Positions 15,346-24,797 of a stretch of 64,000 nt of DNA are shown piece by piece (within the stretch, counting starts at the first letter, position 1; every line of letters starts with the position of its first letter). The stretch covers positions 45,905-109,904 of the forward strand of contig JAZRYX010000027.1 in the NCBI GenBank assembly GCA_045600945.1. The letters are read 5' to 3'. The notes under the pieces are model-generated. The model saw only the letters and a list, made by a program, of their open reading frames with translations, was not told where the DNA came from and did not search any database. This stretch comes from Darwinimomas sp045600945. Lineage in GTDB: Bacteria; Bacillota; Clostridia; Lachnospirales; Lachnospiraceae. The position numbers were made by a program, and so were the translations under genes.

Positions 15346-17156
15346 TATTCCGTACGCTCCGCCATGCCCAACGCATTGAAATAATAATCATGCTTTGTTT
15401 TATATTGTTCATTAAAGAACTCATCATTACCCTGATGAAGCTCATGTATATAATCATGATGAGACTGCATAACATGTTCATCAGTAAGTGCGAGTGTATA
15501 TATACCTATATTGGAACATTGATCTGCAATACGTTCTATATTCACCAGTGCATCAAGGAATATGAGTCCCGAGTACATATTGCAGCGCCCTTCACGAAGT
15601 CTGCGCGTGTGGTTTGCCTTAAGCACGCTTACAAGATCATCTACCACTTCCTCAACCGGCTCGATTTTTCTTGCGGCCTCGAAATCAGAGTTACTGAATG
15701 CCTCATATGTATTTGAAAGAATGTCTCTTAATGCGTTCGATAAAACCAGCAGTTCGTTCTGAGCCTGTGGTGTGAAGCTTGCTCCTTTTTCATGGATCTC
15801 GGAAGCATTTTCCGTAAGATTCACTGCCAGATCTCCGATTCTCTCGAACTCGCTGAAACACTGCATATAATAATTCAGGATATCATTGTTCCTGCCGTTG
15901 GGAACATGAGTTCCGAGTCCGATAAGGTAGTTATCTACAGCATCGGCCAGGCGGTCTATGCTGTCTTCGTTTTGATTGATTACATCTATTGCTTCCTGAC
16001 TGAACTCGTCGAATTCATTCATTGCATTGACTACTGCTTCCTGCGCCATCTTTGCCATAGCCTTTATTGCTTCCCTTGCTGAATTAAGCGCGAGGGCGGG
16101 TGATGCGTACAGCTTCTCATCCAGCATAGCGATTTCATTATCGATGCTTGTTCCGATTTTCTTGTCATCGGGAATGATTTTCATAGAAAGCTTCTCATAT
16201 ACGCCTGCAAGCGGCATAAGAAGAAGCGCGCAGGTTAAGTTAAATACCGTATGCGTATTTGCGATAAGACCGGAGTTCATGGTGGCATTCCATATTCCGT
16301 CCAGCGCACCGACTTTGTGAAGTATCGTAACTCCTAAAAATACCAGAATGGTCTCGCAAAGATTGAACATAATGTGGATGGCACCTGTTCTTTTGGCATC
16401 CGCCTTGGCACCTATTGAACAAACCATCGCCGTCGTTACACAATCGCCCAGATAAACACCGATGATAATCGGATAAGTCGCCTTAAATGTCAGCGCACCT
16501 GTGATTGAAAATGCCTGCAATATACCGATGGTAGCTGACGATGACTGAAGAACAAATGCAACAGCGACACCGACGAGATATGCAAGGAATGGATTGTCTC
16601 CGAACTTTACGAAAAGATTTGTGAATGCCGGATCCTGTGAAAGCGGCTCAACAGCACTTGTCATCGTAAGAAGTCCCGTAAACAGGATGCCGAAACCCAT
16701 TGCTACAGTGCCGATGGTCTTAACCTTTGCCTTATTGTTATTAAGAAACATAATGCAAATGATACCGATGACCGCGGCAATCGGAGCAAGTGTGGATGGT
16801 TTGAAGATGTTAAGCCATGATGATCCGGAAGCATCTATATCAAGAAGCCTTATAATCTGGCCGGTAATTGTAGTACCGACATTGGCTCCGAGTATGATTC
16901 CGACTGACTGATGCAGCGTAAGTATACCTGCACCTACAAGACCTGATGTTATGACTATCGTCGCTGTTGAAGACTGTATGATAGCAGTCATCAGCATACC
17001 GACAAGAAAACCTTTGATGGGGTTGTTTGTTACTTTTTCAAGAACTGATTTAAGAGTATCTGTAGATCCCTCTTTCAGCCCGTCGCCCATGACCCTCATT
17101 CCGTACAGGAAGAGGGCCAGTCCGCCGAGTAGAGTTATGATATTAAAAATCGACAT
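15345..17156 (-). CDS. Na/Pi cotransporter family protein with PhoU-like domain
   Basis: 603 residues. The N-terminal 320 residues contain the two inverted Na/Pi-cotransporter repeats with the diagnostic QSST motifs (IIQSSTATIVIT and VLQSSSATIGIL) and eight or more hydrophobic segments. Residues 360-580 form a helical PhoU-like cytoplasmic domain. The family (NptA/YjbB type) moves phosphate with sodium. It is the first gene of the eight-gene minus-strand operon that ends at the glycosidase-like gene. How phosphate transport relates to the MoxR and redox genes is unclear. Confidence 0.92.
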   Translation of the reverse strand: MSIFNIITLLGGLALFLYGMRVMGDGLKEGSTDTLKSVLEKVTNNPIKGFLVGMLMTAIIQSSTATIVITSGLVGAGILTLHQSVGIILGANVGTTITGQIIRLLDIDASGSSWLNIFKPSTLAPIAAVIGIICIMFLNNNKAKVKTIGTVAMGFGILFTGLLTMTSAVEPLSQDPAFTNLFVKFGDNPFLAYLVGVAVAFVLQSSSATIGILQAFSITGALTFKATYPIIIGVYLGDCVTTAMVCSIGAKADAKRTGAIHIMFNLCETILVFLGVTILHKVGALDGIWNATMNSGLIANTHTVFNLTCALLLMPLAGVYEKLSMKIIPDDKKIGTSIDNEIAMLDEKLYASPALALNSAREAIKAMAKMAQEAVVNAMNEFDEFSQEAIDVINQNEDSIDRLADAVDNYLIGLGTHVPNGRNNDILNYYMQCFSEFERIGDLAVNLTENASEIHEKGASFTPQAQNELLVLSNALRDILSNTYEAFSNSDFEAARKIEPVEEVVDDLVSVLKANHTRRLREGRCNMYSGLIFLDALVNIERIADQCSNIGIYTLALTDEHVMQSHHDYIHELHQGNDEFFNEQYKTKHDYYFNALGMAERTE

Positions 17157-17278
17157 ATTTTGCGATGTTGCCTTTCATGCTTTCTTTATAACAAACTTCC
17201 AACTTCATCCGAATGCATTACACCAAAAAAGTCAAAACAAATGAGCCGGCCTTATACATGATGAATCAACCACATTGA

Positions 17279-18001
17279 TTAATTTATAAACTTCAAAAAC
17301 TTGCGTGCAATGCGTTTCATGGAAGAAAACAATTTATTTACCGTCCTGCACAACCTGCGACCTGCAGCTTTAAAAAAACTTGACTCTTTATATTTAGTCA
17401 TACAATAAAAGGCCAAAGATCCTGTATAATCTGACACTACATTTTTTATCCGTTTTTGATTATCTTTGATATAGTACTTATAATCTTTAAAATTTTCACG
17501 CCAATATAATCTGTTATTTATACTTCTATCTTCAAAATAGTCCTTAAGATTTTGACTGACATAGTAAAAAAACGGTCCTTCCCACGGAAAGTCTTTATTC
17601 ACAAAAACCGATAAATGACAATCTACAATTGTAATACTTTGATTCCATAAAGTGTTGACCGTCATCTGATAACCCGTCAAATAGTTCGCCCGCGGAATCA
17701 ATATTACACTCGCATCATTCTCTAAAAAAATCGAATTATGAGAACATGAGCCAATCGTCGAGGCAAAGCATTTACAATTTAAAAGTATATTGAGCTGCTC
17801 AGAAAACGTATATTTTTCCGGAGCAATTACTTTAAAATCCTTATTGGAAAAATATTTTTCTAATTTGTCTTCTCCATAAGAGTTTGTTTTCCATTGTGAT
17901 GCAGTAAAATACACTTTATCATATCCTGTTTCTTTTTTATTCTTCCGGCCATAATCTCTTATTTCATCAATCAACCACTTGTACTCTTCGTTTTGATACA
18001 A
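17279..18001 (-). pseudogene. 5'-truncated GT61-type glycosyltransferase
   Basis: 240 residues that match only the C-terminal half of GT61/DUF563 capsular glycosyltransferases: VYFTASQWKTNSYGEDKLEKYF, then FSEQLNILLNCKCFASTIGSCSHNSIFL with the nucleotide-sugar-binding region. The usual N-terminal domain is absent. The frame begins at a TTG (18001) inside a fragment of an unrelated ABC permease, so the two were joined by a deletion. The sequence is clearly more A+T-rich than the flanking operons. It may be untranslated or made as a fragment. Confidence 0.7.
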
Positions 18002-18113
18002 AATCTCGTTTTACAAAAAGAAAAATCAAATCCTTGTAGGCTAAAGTTTCCTTTAAGTGCAAATCTAACAATCTATGTTTTGAAGTGATCTCCGTTAAAA
18101 ATTTGGTTTCCAA
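17967..18113 (-). pseudogene. N-terminal fragment of polysaccharide ABC-2 permease
   Basis: 48 residues from a TTG preceded by GAGGAG. RLLDLHLKETLAYKDLIFLFVKRDFVS is the cytoplasmic start of Wzm-type ABC-2 permeases, which normally continue with YKQTILGPLW. Here homology stops at the serine, and the DNA runs into the GT61 fragment in another frame. The frame stays open further upstream. It is a remnant of a capsule or O-antigen export operon. Confidence 0.6.
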
Positions 18114-18127
18114 AATATTCTCCTCGT

Positions 18128-18299
18128 CTAAATAAATGAATATATGACTTTTAAAGTCCTGATAAAAAAGGATTTCATTATATACAGGTAGATTCGGCAG
18201 CCATTTACAATTGTCTTTTCCCTTGGTTCTTCAATACCCACATAGAACGTCTGCAGCAATTCAGACTTCCACAAATCATCTCCGTCCAAGTATATTTTA
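18128..18299 (-). pseudogene. Fragment resembling a GT-A glycosyltransferase
   Basis: About 57 codons with KIYLDGDDLWKSELLQTF, the DxD region of a family 2-like glycosyltransferase, ending at a TAG and without a start. Adjacent decayed sequence up to about 18480 has no readable frame. It belongs to the same gene graveyard as the permease and GT61 pieces. Confidence 0.45.
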
Positions 18300-18590
18300 C
18301 CATAAAAATATCAAAAAAAAAGAGTCAGGCTGATGCCCAACGAAGTAAAGGAATTGTCAGTTATAAAAAAACGGAATGGTCCCAAAGATATGATTTCAAA
18401 ATTAATGTTAAGACATTCTACATCCTTAACTGATTTATTATGAACTTCTTGAATAATTAATCCTCAACAGCTTGCGGACTGCATTTTGCAGTACCTAACG
18501 GACACTGATGCATCTCAGGGCATACACTTTGCAGGGCAAAACGTACACCCTAAAATAATTTAATTCGTTACTAAATTGACGACTTTATTA

Positions 18591-18713
18591 TTACCGTGAA
18601 GTGCTTTGTCGCCCTCTCACGATTGCATTTGAAGATACTTCATCATTCAGTATCATGGATTTACAGCTTTTGGACTTACGTTGAGAGACCATAAAACTAT
18701 CGTCTAATTCCAT
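18591..18713 (-). CDS. Short serine-rich ORF with upstream GGAGG
   Basis: 40 codons beginning MELDDSFMVSQRKSKSCK, with GGAGG (18727-18731) 13 bp before the ATG, slightly far. It has no family I recognise. It may be a true small peptide or the start of a decayed gene, since the DNA below it (18300-18590) has stops in all minus frames. The rest of 18300-18874 shows nothing else convincing. Confidence 0.25.
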   Translation of the reverse strand: MELDDSFMVSQRKSKSCKSMILNDEVSSNAIVRGRQSTSR

Positions 18714-18874
18714 AAGTAAATTTATTCCTCCTTTTTTTAAAAAACTACTGATTTCTTTTCTTTTGAATAAAAAAATGAAATAATATTCAAGTTATTAAAC
18801 TTTCACTCATATTGTGTGCTTCTTTCTCCTTAATCAACGAAAATGCGTTGAGATGTTTATTTCTATCTGCAGTT

Positions 18875-19516
18875 TTAGATAAATGGGTAAATGCTACCCC
18901 TTTTATAATCTGCTCCTAAAATATCTACTTCACCATCGACAATTTTTAATCTATGCTCATCAATTATTTTTACCAATCTTTCCAGCATATCTATCTGTAA
19001 ATCCAAAATCGAATCATAATCGTGTGTCTCCAAGAACGCTTTCAAAGGTATAATGCTTTGCATAATTATTTTTCCATTATCCATACTATCATCAATAAAG
19101 TGAGCAGTATTTCCAACCAACAATGTGTTTCCATGGTCAACAGCTTGATCTATTGCTCTAATTCCCGGAAACATTGGCAACAAAGATGGATGAAAATTAA
19201 TTAATCGATAATTATATTTTTCTAGTAATTTACCGCTCAATAAATGTTCCCCAAATGAAAACAAGTAATCAATATTATTTTTTTCTAATTGTTTTAGAAT
19301 AAAATTCGAAATTAAGAGGTTTTTTTTCTTACGCGTTCCAACAAGTTGACAGTCATCAATAACCTCTAAAGTCAAATTATTACTCTCTATTAATTTTTTC
19401 AAATTACAATCTACTTGCGCATCTGATACCACCAATATCCAGTCCTTTGTACATAGTTTCTGTATTGCTTTCAACAATCTATCAGATTTTCCCGAAATAT
19501 AAAAAGCATATCGCAT
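18875..19516 (-). CDS. Formyltransferase-fold protein, sugar or GAR formyltransferase-like
   Basis: 213 residues, the size of PurN. INFHPSLLPMFPGIRAIDQAV carries the catalytic Asn/His stretch of the formyltransferase fold (N..HPS..P), and VGNTAHFIDDSMDNGKIIMQS carries the later catalytic Asp. PurN itself is normally in a purine operon. Here the gene follows a BCCT transporter and a broken gene next to polysaccharide remnants, which points to a sugar N-formyltransferase using 10-formyl-THF. An AAGGAG box precedes the ATG. It appears intact, unlike its neighbours on both sides, and its codon use is A+T-rich. Confidence 0.75.
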   Translation of the reverse strand: MRYAFYISGKSDRLLKAIQKLCTKDWILVVSDAQVDCNLKKLIESNNLTLEVIDDCQLVGTRKKKNLLISNFILKQLEKNNIDYLFSFGEHLLSGKLLEKYNYRLINFHPSLLPMFPGIRAIDQAVDHGNTLLVGNTAHFIDDSMDNGKIIMQSIIPLKAFLETHDYDSILDLQIDMLERLVKIIDEHRLKIVDGEVDILGADYKRGSIYPFI

Positions 19517-19886
19517 AACTCATTTTCTCCTTGCGCCACAAGTAATAGTACTCTAATATCTGTTATCAATGGTTCCCCATCTAAGCTGAAAATAAGCCCA
19601 TTTTTTGAAATTCTCAAAGCGTTCAACTTCACATAAAAATCCTCCACTGGTTCTCTATATGATTTTTCATCAAGCTTTTTTTTATCCTAGAAAGCTTTGA
19701 TACAATACCACCATTTTGGGTGAATTTAGCAATAATACCTGTCCTTTTCTTTTCACAGTTATTATTGATAATAACTATATTAATCATGGGTGTCATAGGA
19801 TTTGCAACATCACGCCACCATTTATTACTGTTACAATCTGCCACAATCAATAGCATATGCCAATTCATTCTTCCGTGTGTTTTCAC
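19471..19886 (-). pseudogene. Frameshifted gene upstream of the formyltransferase, unknown family
   Basis: From a GTG at 19886 the frame gives MKTHGRMNWHMLL, then WWRDVANPMTPMINIVIINN, and ends early. At an A8 run near 19680 the reading shifts to another frame that continues with EPVEDFYVKLNALRISKNGL and overlaps the formyltransferase start. Rejoining the two gives about 135 residues. I do not recognise the family. Its coupling to the next gene suggests it was once part of the same pathway. Confidence 0.4.
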
Positions 19887-19913
19887 ATAGATATGAGTTG
19901 TACATCTATTTTA

Positions 19914-21404
19914 TTAATCCTTCCGAAGCATTTTTATTACTACGATAATAGCAATCAGCATCAGAATGCACATGGGAAGTCCCATAATAACGGCAAGAAG
20001 CTGTACCGCCGTGAAGCCGCCAACTTTCAGAAGCACCAGTGTTACGCATGCACCCACCACTGCCCAGATCAAACGACACCAGCGCGGCGCGCGATCATCC
20101 GGATTCAAATGCTTTGTGGTGGTTTCAGCCGCAACAAATGCGCTTGAATCCACCGTTGTCGCCATGAAGACGAATGTCAAAATGATCGTCAATACAATCA
20201 TGACTTTTGCAAACGGCATGGTATTCAATATCGCGACAATCGTCTCGGGCTGTCCTTTTTCGGCCAAGATAGACGCAATATCCAAGGTTCCGCTGCGTTG
20301 CAAATTCAACGTATAGTTTCCAAGTGTCATTGGAACGACCCATGAGCCGACACTGACGCCGACGACCTGCGCAATAACAACCTCCCGCAAAGTACGACCT
20401 TTTGAAATTTTGGCGTTAAATATGCCCATCATAGGCACATACACAGCTGCCCATGCGATTGCCCATACCGTCCAATTCTGAAAGAACGCACCATCTCCGA
20501 AGGGATCGGTATTGGTAATAATCTGAAAGAAATTCCCGAGGTAAAGACCAAGCGAATGAACTGCCGTCTGTAGCACGTGCACCGGTCCTGCAAGAATACC
20601 AGCAATCAGCATAAAAATCAGTGCAAGGATTACGTTCGCATTGCTTAGGTTCTTTATACCTTTGTCCAGACCGAGAAAAACACTGGTTGAGAACATGAGA
20701 ATCCAAATCAAAAGAATAATAATTTGAAGCGTTGGGAGGAATCCGTCAGAAAATCCGAATATCTCTTGAGAAAGCCTTGTAAGAAGTGGCATTCCCATGC
20801 CCATTGAGGGAATTGGAGCCATAATAGCACCGACTGTAGCAACAATGTCTACTACATGTCCGACAATTCCATTGCCGTTGCCGATGGCTGGCTCAAGTAT
20901 GGAACTCATGGCAACGACTTTTTTTCTGCGATTATGTACCAGATAGCACAACGCTACCGTGGACGGCACAAAGAGGGCATTGATGACAAAGCCCCAGTGG
21001 TGATGCGTATACATCCCTGCATACTCATACGCCTGAACGGAAAACGGTTCCGCATGCCATGGCGGAGTTGCTACATATGATACGGATTCCACAAAACCCA
21101 TAACCAGAATACCGGCGCTGCAGCAGGTTGTGAGCATCATGGCCGTCCATGCAAAATTGCTGTATTCAGGCTTGGCGGCAGCGCCGCCCAAGCGCACTTT
21201 TCCGTATTTGCTGAAAGCGATCCAAATCGAGAATACGAGTGCGGTGATGCCCACAAGCACATAAAACCAGCCAAAAGAAGCGGAAATGGAATTGTACACG
21301 TTACTGACTGCAGTCTGTACGGCTTCTAGATTCACACAAACCAACAGTAACACAGCTGTTATTATGATAATAACTGGCCAAAATCGTTTGTGATCTAGTT
21401 TCAT
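19914..21404 (-). CDS. BCCT-family betaine/carnitine/choline-type transporter
   Basis: 496 residues with about 12 hydrophobic segments. Landmarks include GWFYVLVG near the N-terminus, the glycine-rich SMGMGMP stretch, and WAAVYVPMMGIFNAKISKGRTLREV, which is the BCCT signature. BCCT proteins move quaternary amines or related zwitterions. The start overlaps the ATP-grasp gene by 4 bp (ATGA), so transporter and biosynthetic enzymes are co-translated. That suggests import of a precursor or release of a zwitterionic product. Specificity cannot be read from the sequence. Confidence 0.88.
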   Translation of the reverse strand: MKLDHKRFWPVIIIITAVLLLVCVNLEAVQTAVSNVYNSISASFGWFYVLVGITALVFSIWIAFSKYGKVRLGGAAAKPEYSNFAWTAMMLTTCCSAGILVMGFVESVSYVATPPWHAEPFSVQAYEYAGMYTHHHWGFVINALFVPSTVALCYLVHNRRKKVVAMSSILEPAIGNGNGIVGHVVDIVATVGAIMAPIPSMGMGMPLLTRLSQEIFGFSDGFLPTLQIIILLIWILMFSTSVFLGLDKGIKNLSNANVILALIFMLIAGILAGPVHVLQTAVHSLGLYLGNFFQIITNTDPFGDGAFFQNWTVWAIAWAAVYVPMMGIFNAKISKGRTLREVVIAQVVGVSVGSWVVPMTLGNYTLNLQRSGTLDIASILAEKGQPETIVAILNTMPFAKVMIVLTIILTFVFMATTVDSSAFVAAETTTKHLNPDDRAPRWCRLIWAVVGACVTLVLLKVGGFTAVQLLAVIMGLPMCILMLIAIIVVIKMLRKD

Positions 21405-22690
21405 AACCTTACCTCCTGCAGACCTTTTTGGTAATCTGTTTTAATCCTATCAAGGTCGGTATAGTACAAGAGCATCTCTTCGCCATCCGTATCCTTAACA
21501 GACAGCGAATCATTGATTTTTTCTATCATATCACACATTTCATCACAGTCCTCAGAAAAGAACATAATTGCGAACGCTTGTTGATATATACCAATGTCAT
21601 CAGACGGTTTTATGTATTCATAAATGAGCTTAACAGGGAGATTTCTGACACATTTCATCCCGCTGATTTCTTTTACTGTTCCAGACTTTTTTGTCCAGAT
21701 TACATAGGTACACGCACATGGAATCCAAGGAGCGGTCATCGATTTTGGAAGTGACTCGGGTGTATGATTCCGCCCCAGCGCATAGTCAACCATCCAATGA
21801 ATAGCGTTGAAGCAGGTATAAGCTTCCATACCGATGAATACCATACAGCCTGAAAGTCGATATCCCATCTCAATAGCGTAAAGCTTCCCATCTGTCATAT
21901 CTTGCTTATACTGAATCCATGCAAAGCCTTCCCGACACCCTATTTCCTTTAACAGCTTCTTTGCGAAAGGGTCTGTATTCGCAATGTATTCCTGCGTACA
22001 TGCTGTTGCAGTAGTATTGATTGAATAGCAGCAACTAGCATCACCGGGAGGTGCATAAGAAGCGGTTACGCCCAAAAGCGAGGCTTCTCCTTCCGCCAAG
22101 GCATATTGTCCCAGAATCTCCACGCCCGTGATCATGCGCTCTACAATAATGCGCGGATTCTCCGATACGGTACGAGCGTAATGATAGGCTTCAATCAATT
22201 CTTCCTTGTTGTTGCAGAAACTGACGCCGTTGTTGCAATACTTATCCACGGGTTTGACGACCACCGGAAACTGCACTTTGTCAAGTTCCTCGTCCGTAAG
22301 CGCATCAGACAGGCAGTAATCCGTCGCTACAGGTAGTCCGACCTTTTTGCAGGCTTTTTTGAAATCTGCCTTGTTGCGGTTATAGTGCCACGATTCCCGC
22401 GTACAGTAGCAGGGCAATCCAAGTCGCTCGCAAAGCTCGATTGTCTGATCCTGCGCATATTCGCCGATGCCGCACGTGACGGCTGTAACGTCTTCCTCTC
22501 GGCATTTCTTTTCCAATTCGTCGAGATTGGCAAGACTGATCATCCAATATTCATCCGCAAGCGACTTGGCAAAGGATTTCTCTGGGGGATAAAAATCAGT
22601 AACTATCGTATAAATTCCCTGTGATTTTGCGTATGTGATCATTTCTGCTACAGTTGCACGACTGTCGAGAAACAGTATTTTTTCTCTCAT
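21401..22690 (-). CDS. ATP-grasp ligase
   Basis: 429 residues. The N-terminal domain opens KILFLDSRATVAEMITYAKSQG (pre-ATP-grasp fold). The central grasp domain has FPVVVKPVDKYCNNGVSF for ATP binding and YAIEMGYRLSGCMVF for the metal/ATP site. A C-terminal 110-residue domain closes it, as in CarB-like and carnosine-synthase-like ligases. These enzymes join a carboxylate to an amine through an acyl phosphate. The start follows the preceding FemAB-like stop with no gap. In this operon it probably builds an amide-linked amino-acid or peptide unit. Confidence 0.85.
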   Translation of the reverse strand: MREKILFLDSRATVAEMITYAKSQGIYTIVTDFYPPEKSFAKSLADEYWMISLANLDELEKKCREEDVTAVTCGIGEYAQDQTIELCERLGLPCYCTRESWHYNRNKADFKKACKKVGLPVATDYCLSDALTDEELDKVQFPVVVKPVDKYCNNGVSFCNNKEELIEAYHYARTVSENPRIIVERMITGVEILGQYALAEGEASLLGVTASYAPPGDASCCYSINTTATACTQEYIANTDPFAKKLLKEIGCREGFAWIQYKQDMTDGKLYAIEMGYRLSGCMVFIGMEAYTCFNAIHWMVDYALGRNHTPESLPKSMTAPWIPCACTYVIWTKKSGTVKEISGMKCVRNLPVKLIYEYIKPSDDIGIYQQAFAIMFFSEDCDEMCDMIEKINDSLSVKDTDGEEMLLYYTDLDRIKTDYQKGLQEVRL

Positions 22691-23716
22691 TTATGCATCC
22701 TCCTGAACAATGGCGGTTGTCAATATCAATCGGTTACCGTGCTCTGTACAACGGGAAAACTTTGATTCAGTTACTCCGTTGATTTGAACTAACATCTCAT
22801 AAATCACCGGATCGCGGATCTTTCGTCCGCACAGGTAGTCAAAAACGCTGTTTCTTGTGAAGCTCAGTTTAAACTCTTCCAGCTGCTCCGTTCCGGAAAC
22901 TCCGAGAATAAATTTCTTCTTTTTCTCCTGCTGCGCTTTGCACGCAAGCGAGTATATCAGCAGACTGCTTGCATTGGTATGCAGCTTATTCGGGTTATGA
23001 CCGGCAAGGTGGTAATGAATGTAATTCTTGGACTCTAACACCATGCAGATGGAAACGCATTCACCTTCATATAGGCAATAGGCGAAATACACCTGTCCCT
23101 TCATTTTTTGAAAGACCTTTTGAACGAAGTCACGTGTATAGGTATCATATTCTGTTACATCATATTTATCCAAGGTAAATTGGTACAGACGCATGAATTC
23201 GTCCATCAGTTCACCTTGATAGTCATATCCAACTTTAACATCCTGTTTTTGCGCGTTGCGGACCGATCTTCGTCTTCTTGCGTTCAGCTCGTCCATCATT
23301 AAGTCGGGCTTTGTAAGATCAATACTGACAATCCTCGAGGGAATTTGCCAATCCATTTGATATATCCGTTTGAAAGGTGTATCGTTACCAATCCACGGAT
23401 TGAACTGCACATATTCAGCCACAATCCTGTGTTCTCGGCAATACTCATCTAAAAACAGATCAAATGCGTTTACCAAGCGTTCCACACATTCCGATGTGTC
23501 TTCTGCCGGAAAGAGAAGAGGTCCGGAATATGCATATGGAGTCAGAATATCCATATACGGATAACTTTTCCCGTGTATCACGACCGGACGTTTCAAGAAA
23601 TTATACTTTACTGATCCCAGATCACAGTTAAAAGAAACCCCATCAAGTTCCATATTTCCGCGTTCAGCATAAAGTTCCTGCCATTCACGGGAGAAATATA
23701 TGTCTATGTTTTCCAT
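22691..23716 (-). CDS. FemAB-like GNAT transferase 1
   Basis: 341 residues. ELNARRRRSVRNAQKQDVKVGYDY and the region FAYCLYEGECVSICMVLESKNYIHYHLAGHN match the FemAB/Acetyltransf_6 fold, in which tandem GNAT domains transfer an aminoacyl or acyl group from a carrier to an amine. It is a clear paralogue of the next gene upstream (shared DELNARRRRSVRNA, EFMRLYQFTLDKY, NASSLLIYS). FemA-type enzymes use aminoacyl-tRNA, others use acyl carriers; the ACP gene across the switch makes the latter possible. No membrane segment is visible. It directly abuts the ATP-grasp gene. Confidence 0.72.
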   Translation of the reverse strand: MENIDIYFSREWQELYAERGNMELDGVSFNCDLGSVKYNFLKRPVVIHGKSYPYMDILTPYAYSGPLLFPAEDTSECVERLVNAFDLFLDEYCREHRIVAEYVQFNPWIGNDTPFKRIYQMDWQIPSRIVSIDLTKPDLMMDELNARRRRSVRNAQKQDVKVGYDYQGELMDEFMRLYQFTLDKYDVTEYDTYTRDFVQKVFQKMKGQVYFAYCLYEGECVSICMVLESKNYIHYHLAGHNPNKLHTNASSLLIYSLACKAQQEKKKKFILGVSGTEQLEEFKLSFTRNSVFDYLCGRKIRDPVIYEMLVQINGVTESKFSRCTEHGNRLILTTAIVQEDA

Positions 23717-23765
23717 GCGATTTTGAAACCTCTTTGCGTAACCTCACATGACTGCATGCAACCAA

Positions 23766-24743
23766 TTATCCTCGATAAATCGGAAAAAAAATAGAATTAT
23801 GTATACCACTTTCCTGTTTCAGATAATTATAAACCTTTCCGTCCCAGATCTTTTTGCCGCAATAATAGTTGAACAGGCAATCCTTTGTAAAGGTCAGCTT
23901 GAATTCCCTTAGCCGATCTTCTCCCGCGCATCCACCAAGAATATAGTATTTCTTACCCGCCTGCCGAAACTTTTCCGCACAGGAATAAATCAGCAGACTG
24001 CTAGCGTTTGAATATTGTGCTGCCGGATCGTTACCGGCCAGATGATAATGAGCATATTCTTCTGATTCGATATTCATGCAGATTGAAACGCATTTACCCT
24101 CAAACATACAGTAGGCAAAGGATACCCTGCCTGGCAAGGCATCAAACATTTCCTGAATAAAAGATCTGTTAAAGAAGTAATGGGACAACACTTCGTATTT
24201 GTCGAGGGTAAACTCATACAACCGCATGAATTCGTCAATCATCTTGCCCTCGTAATCAAAAAAAACCTCTACGCCCTGTTTAATGGCGTTTCTGACTGAT
24301 CTTCGTCTTCTTGCGTTCAGCTCGTCCATCATCAAATCCGGCTTTGACAGATCCAGCCCAATCACCAGCGTGCGGAAATCCATTTCATACATATCTTTGA
24401 AATATACGTCGTACCCCATCCATGGATTGAACTGCACATATTCCGCGATGATCCCATTATCCTTGCAATATTTATCCAGAAACTGATTGTATTTACGAAT
24501 GAGCTCTTTCCTGCTTTCCCATGAAGTGTCCGAAAAATCCAGCTGCGGTCCGGAGTATGCGTATGGCGTGATGATATCGCAATAGGGATAGGCCTTACCA
24601 TTGATTACCACCTGGCGTTTCAGAAATTCGTATTCCACCTTTCCCTCATCACACGAAAAAACCACACCGTCCAGCTCAAAGCCTTCCCTTTTTGCGTACA
24701 GTATCTGCCATTCTTTGGTCGAATAAATATCTCTTGCAGTCAT
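23766..24743 (-). CDS. FemAB-like GNAT transferase 2
   Basis: 325 residues, paralogous to the neighbouring gene along its whole length, for example AYSGPQLDFSDTSWE against AYSGPLLFPAEDTSE and LMMDELNARRRRSVRNA in both. The copies have diverged well beyond recent duplication, so they probably act on different substrates or in sequence. Features are as for copy 1: an N-terminal half with EYVQFNPW and a C-terminal GNAT-like half ending at FKLTFTKDCLFNYYCGKKI. It lies 54 bp downstream of the WbqC-like gene and 49 bp upstream of copy 1. Confidence 0.72.
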   Translation of the reverse strand: MTARDIYSTKEWQILYAKREGFELDGVVFSCDEGKVEYEFLKRQVVINGKAYPYCDIITPYAYSGPQLDFSDTSWESRKELIRKYNQFLDKYCKDNGIIAEYVQFNPWMGYDVYFKDMYEMDFRTLVIGLDLSKPDLMMDELNARRRRSVRNAIKQGVEVFFDYEGKMIDEFMRLYEFTLDKYEVLSHYFFNRSFIQEMFDALPGRVSFAYCMFEGKCVSICMNIESEEYAHYHLAGNDPAAQYSNASSLLIYSCAEKFRQAGKKYYILGGCAGEDRLREFKLTFTKDCLFNYYCGKKIWDGKVYNYLKQESGIHNSIFFPIYRG

Positions 24744-24797
24744 AGTAAGCTCCTTTTAATTCCTCAATCAGCAGTCTTCACGTCCTCTTTTACTATG

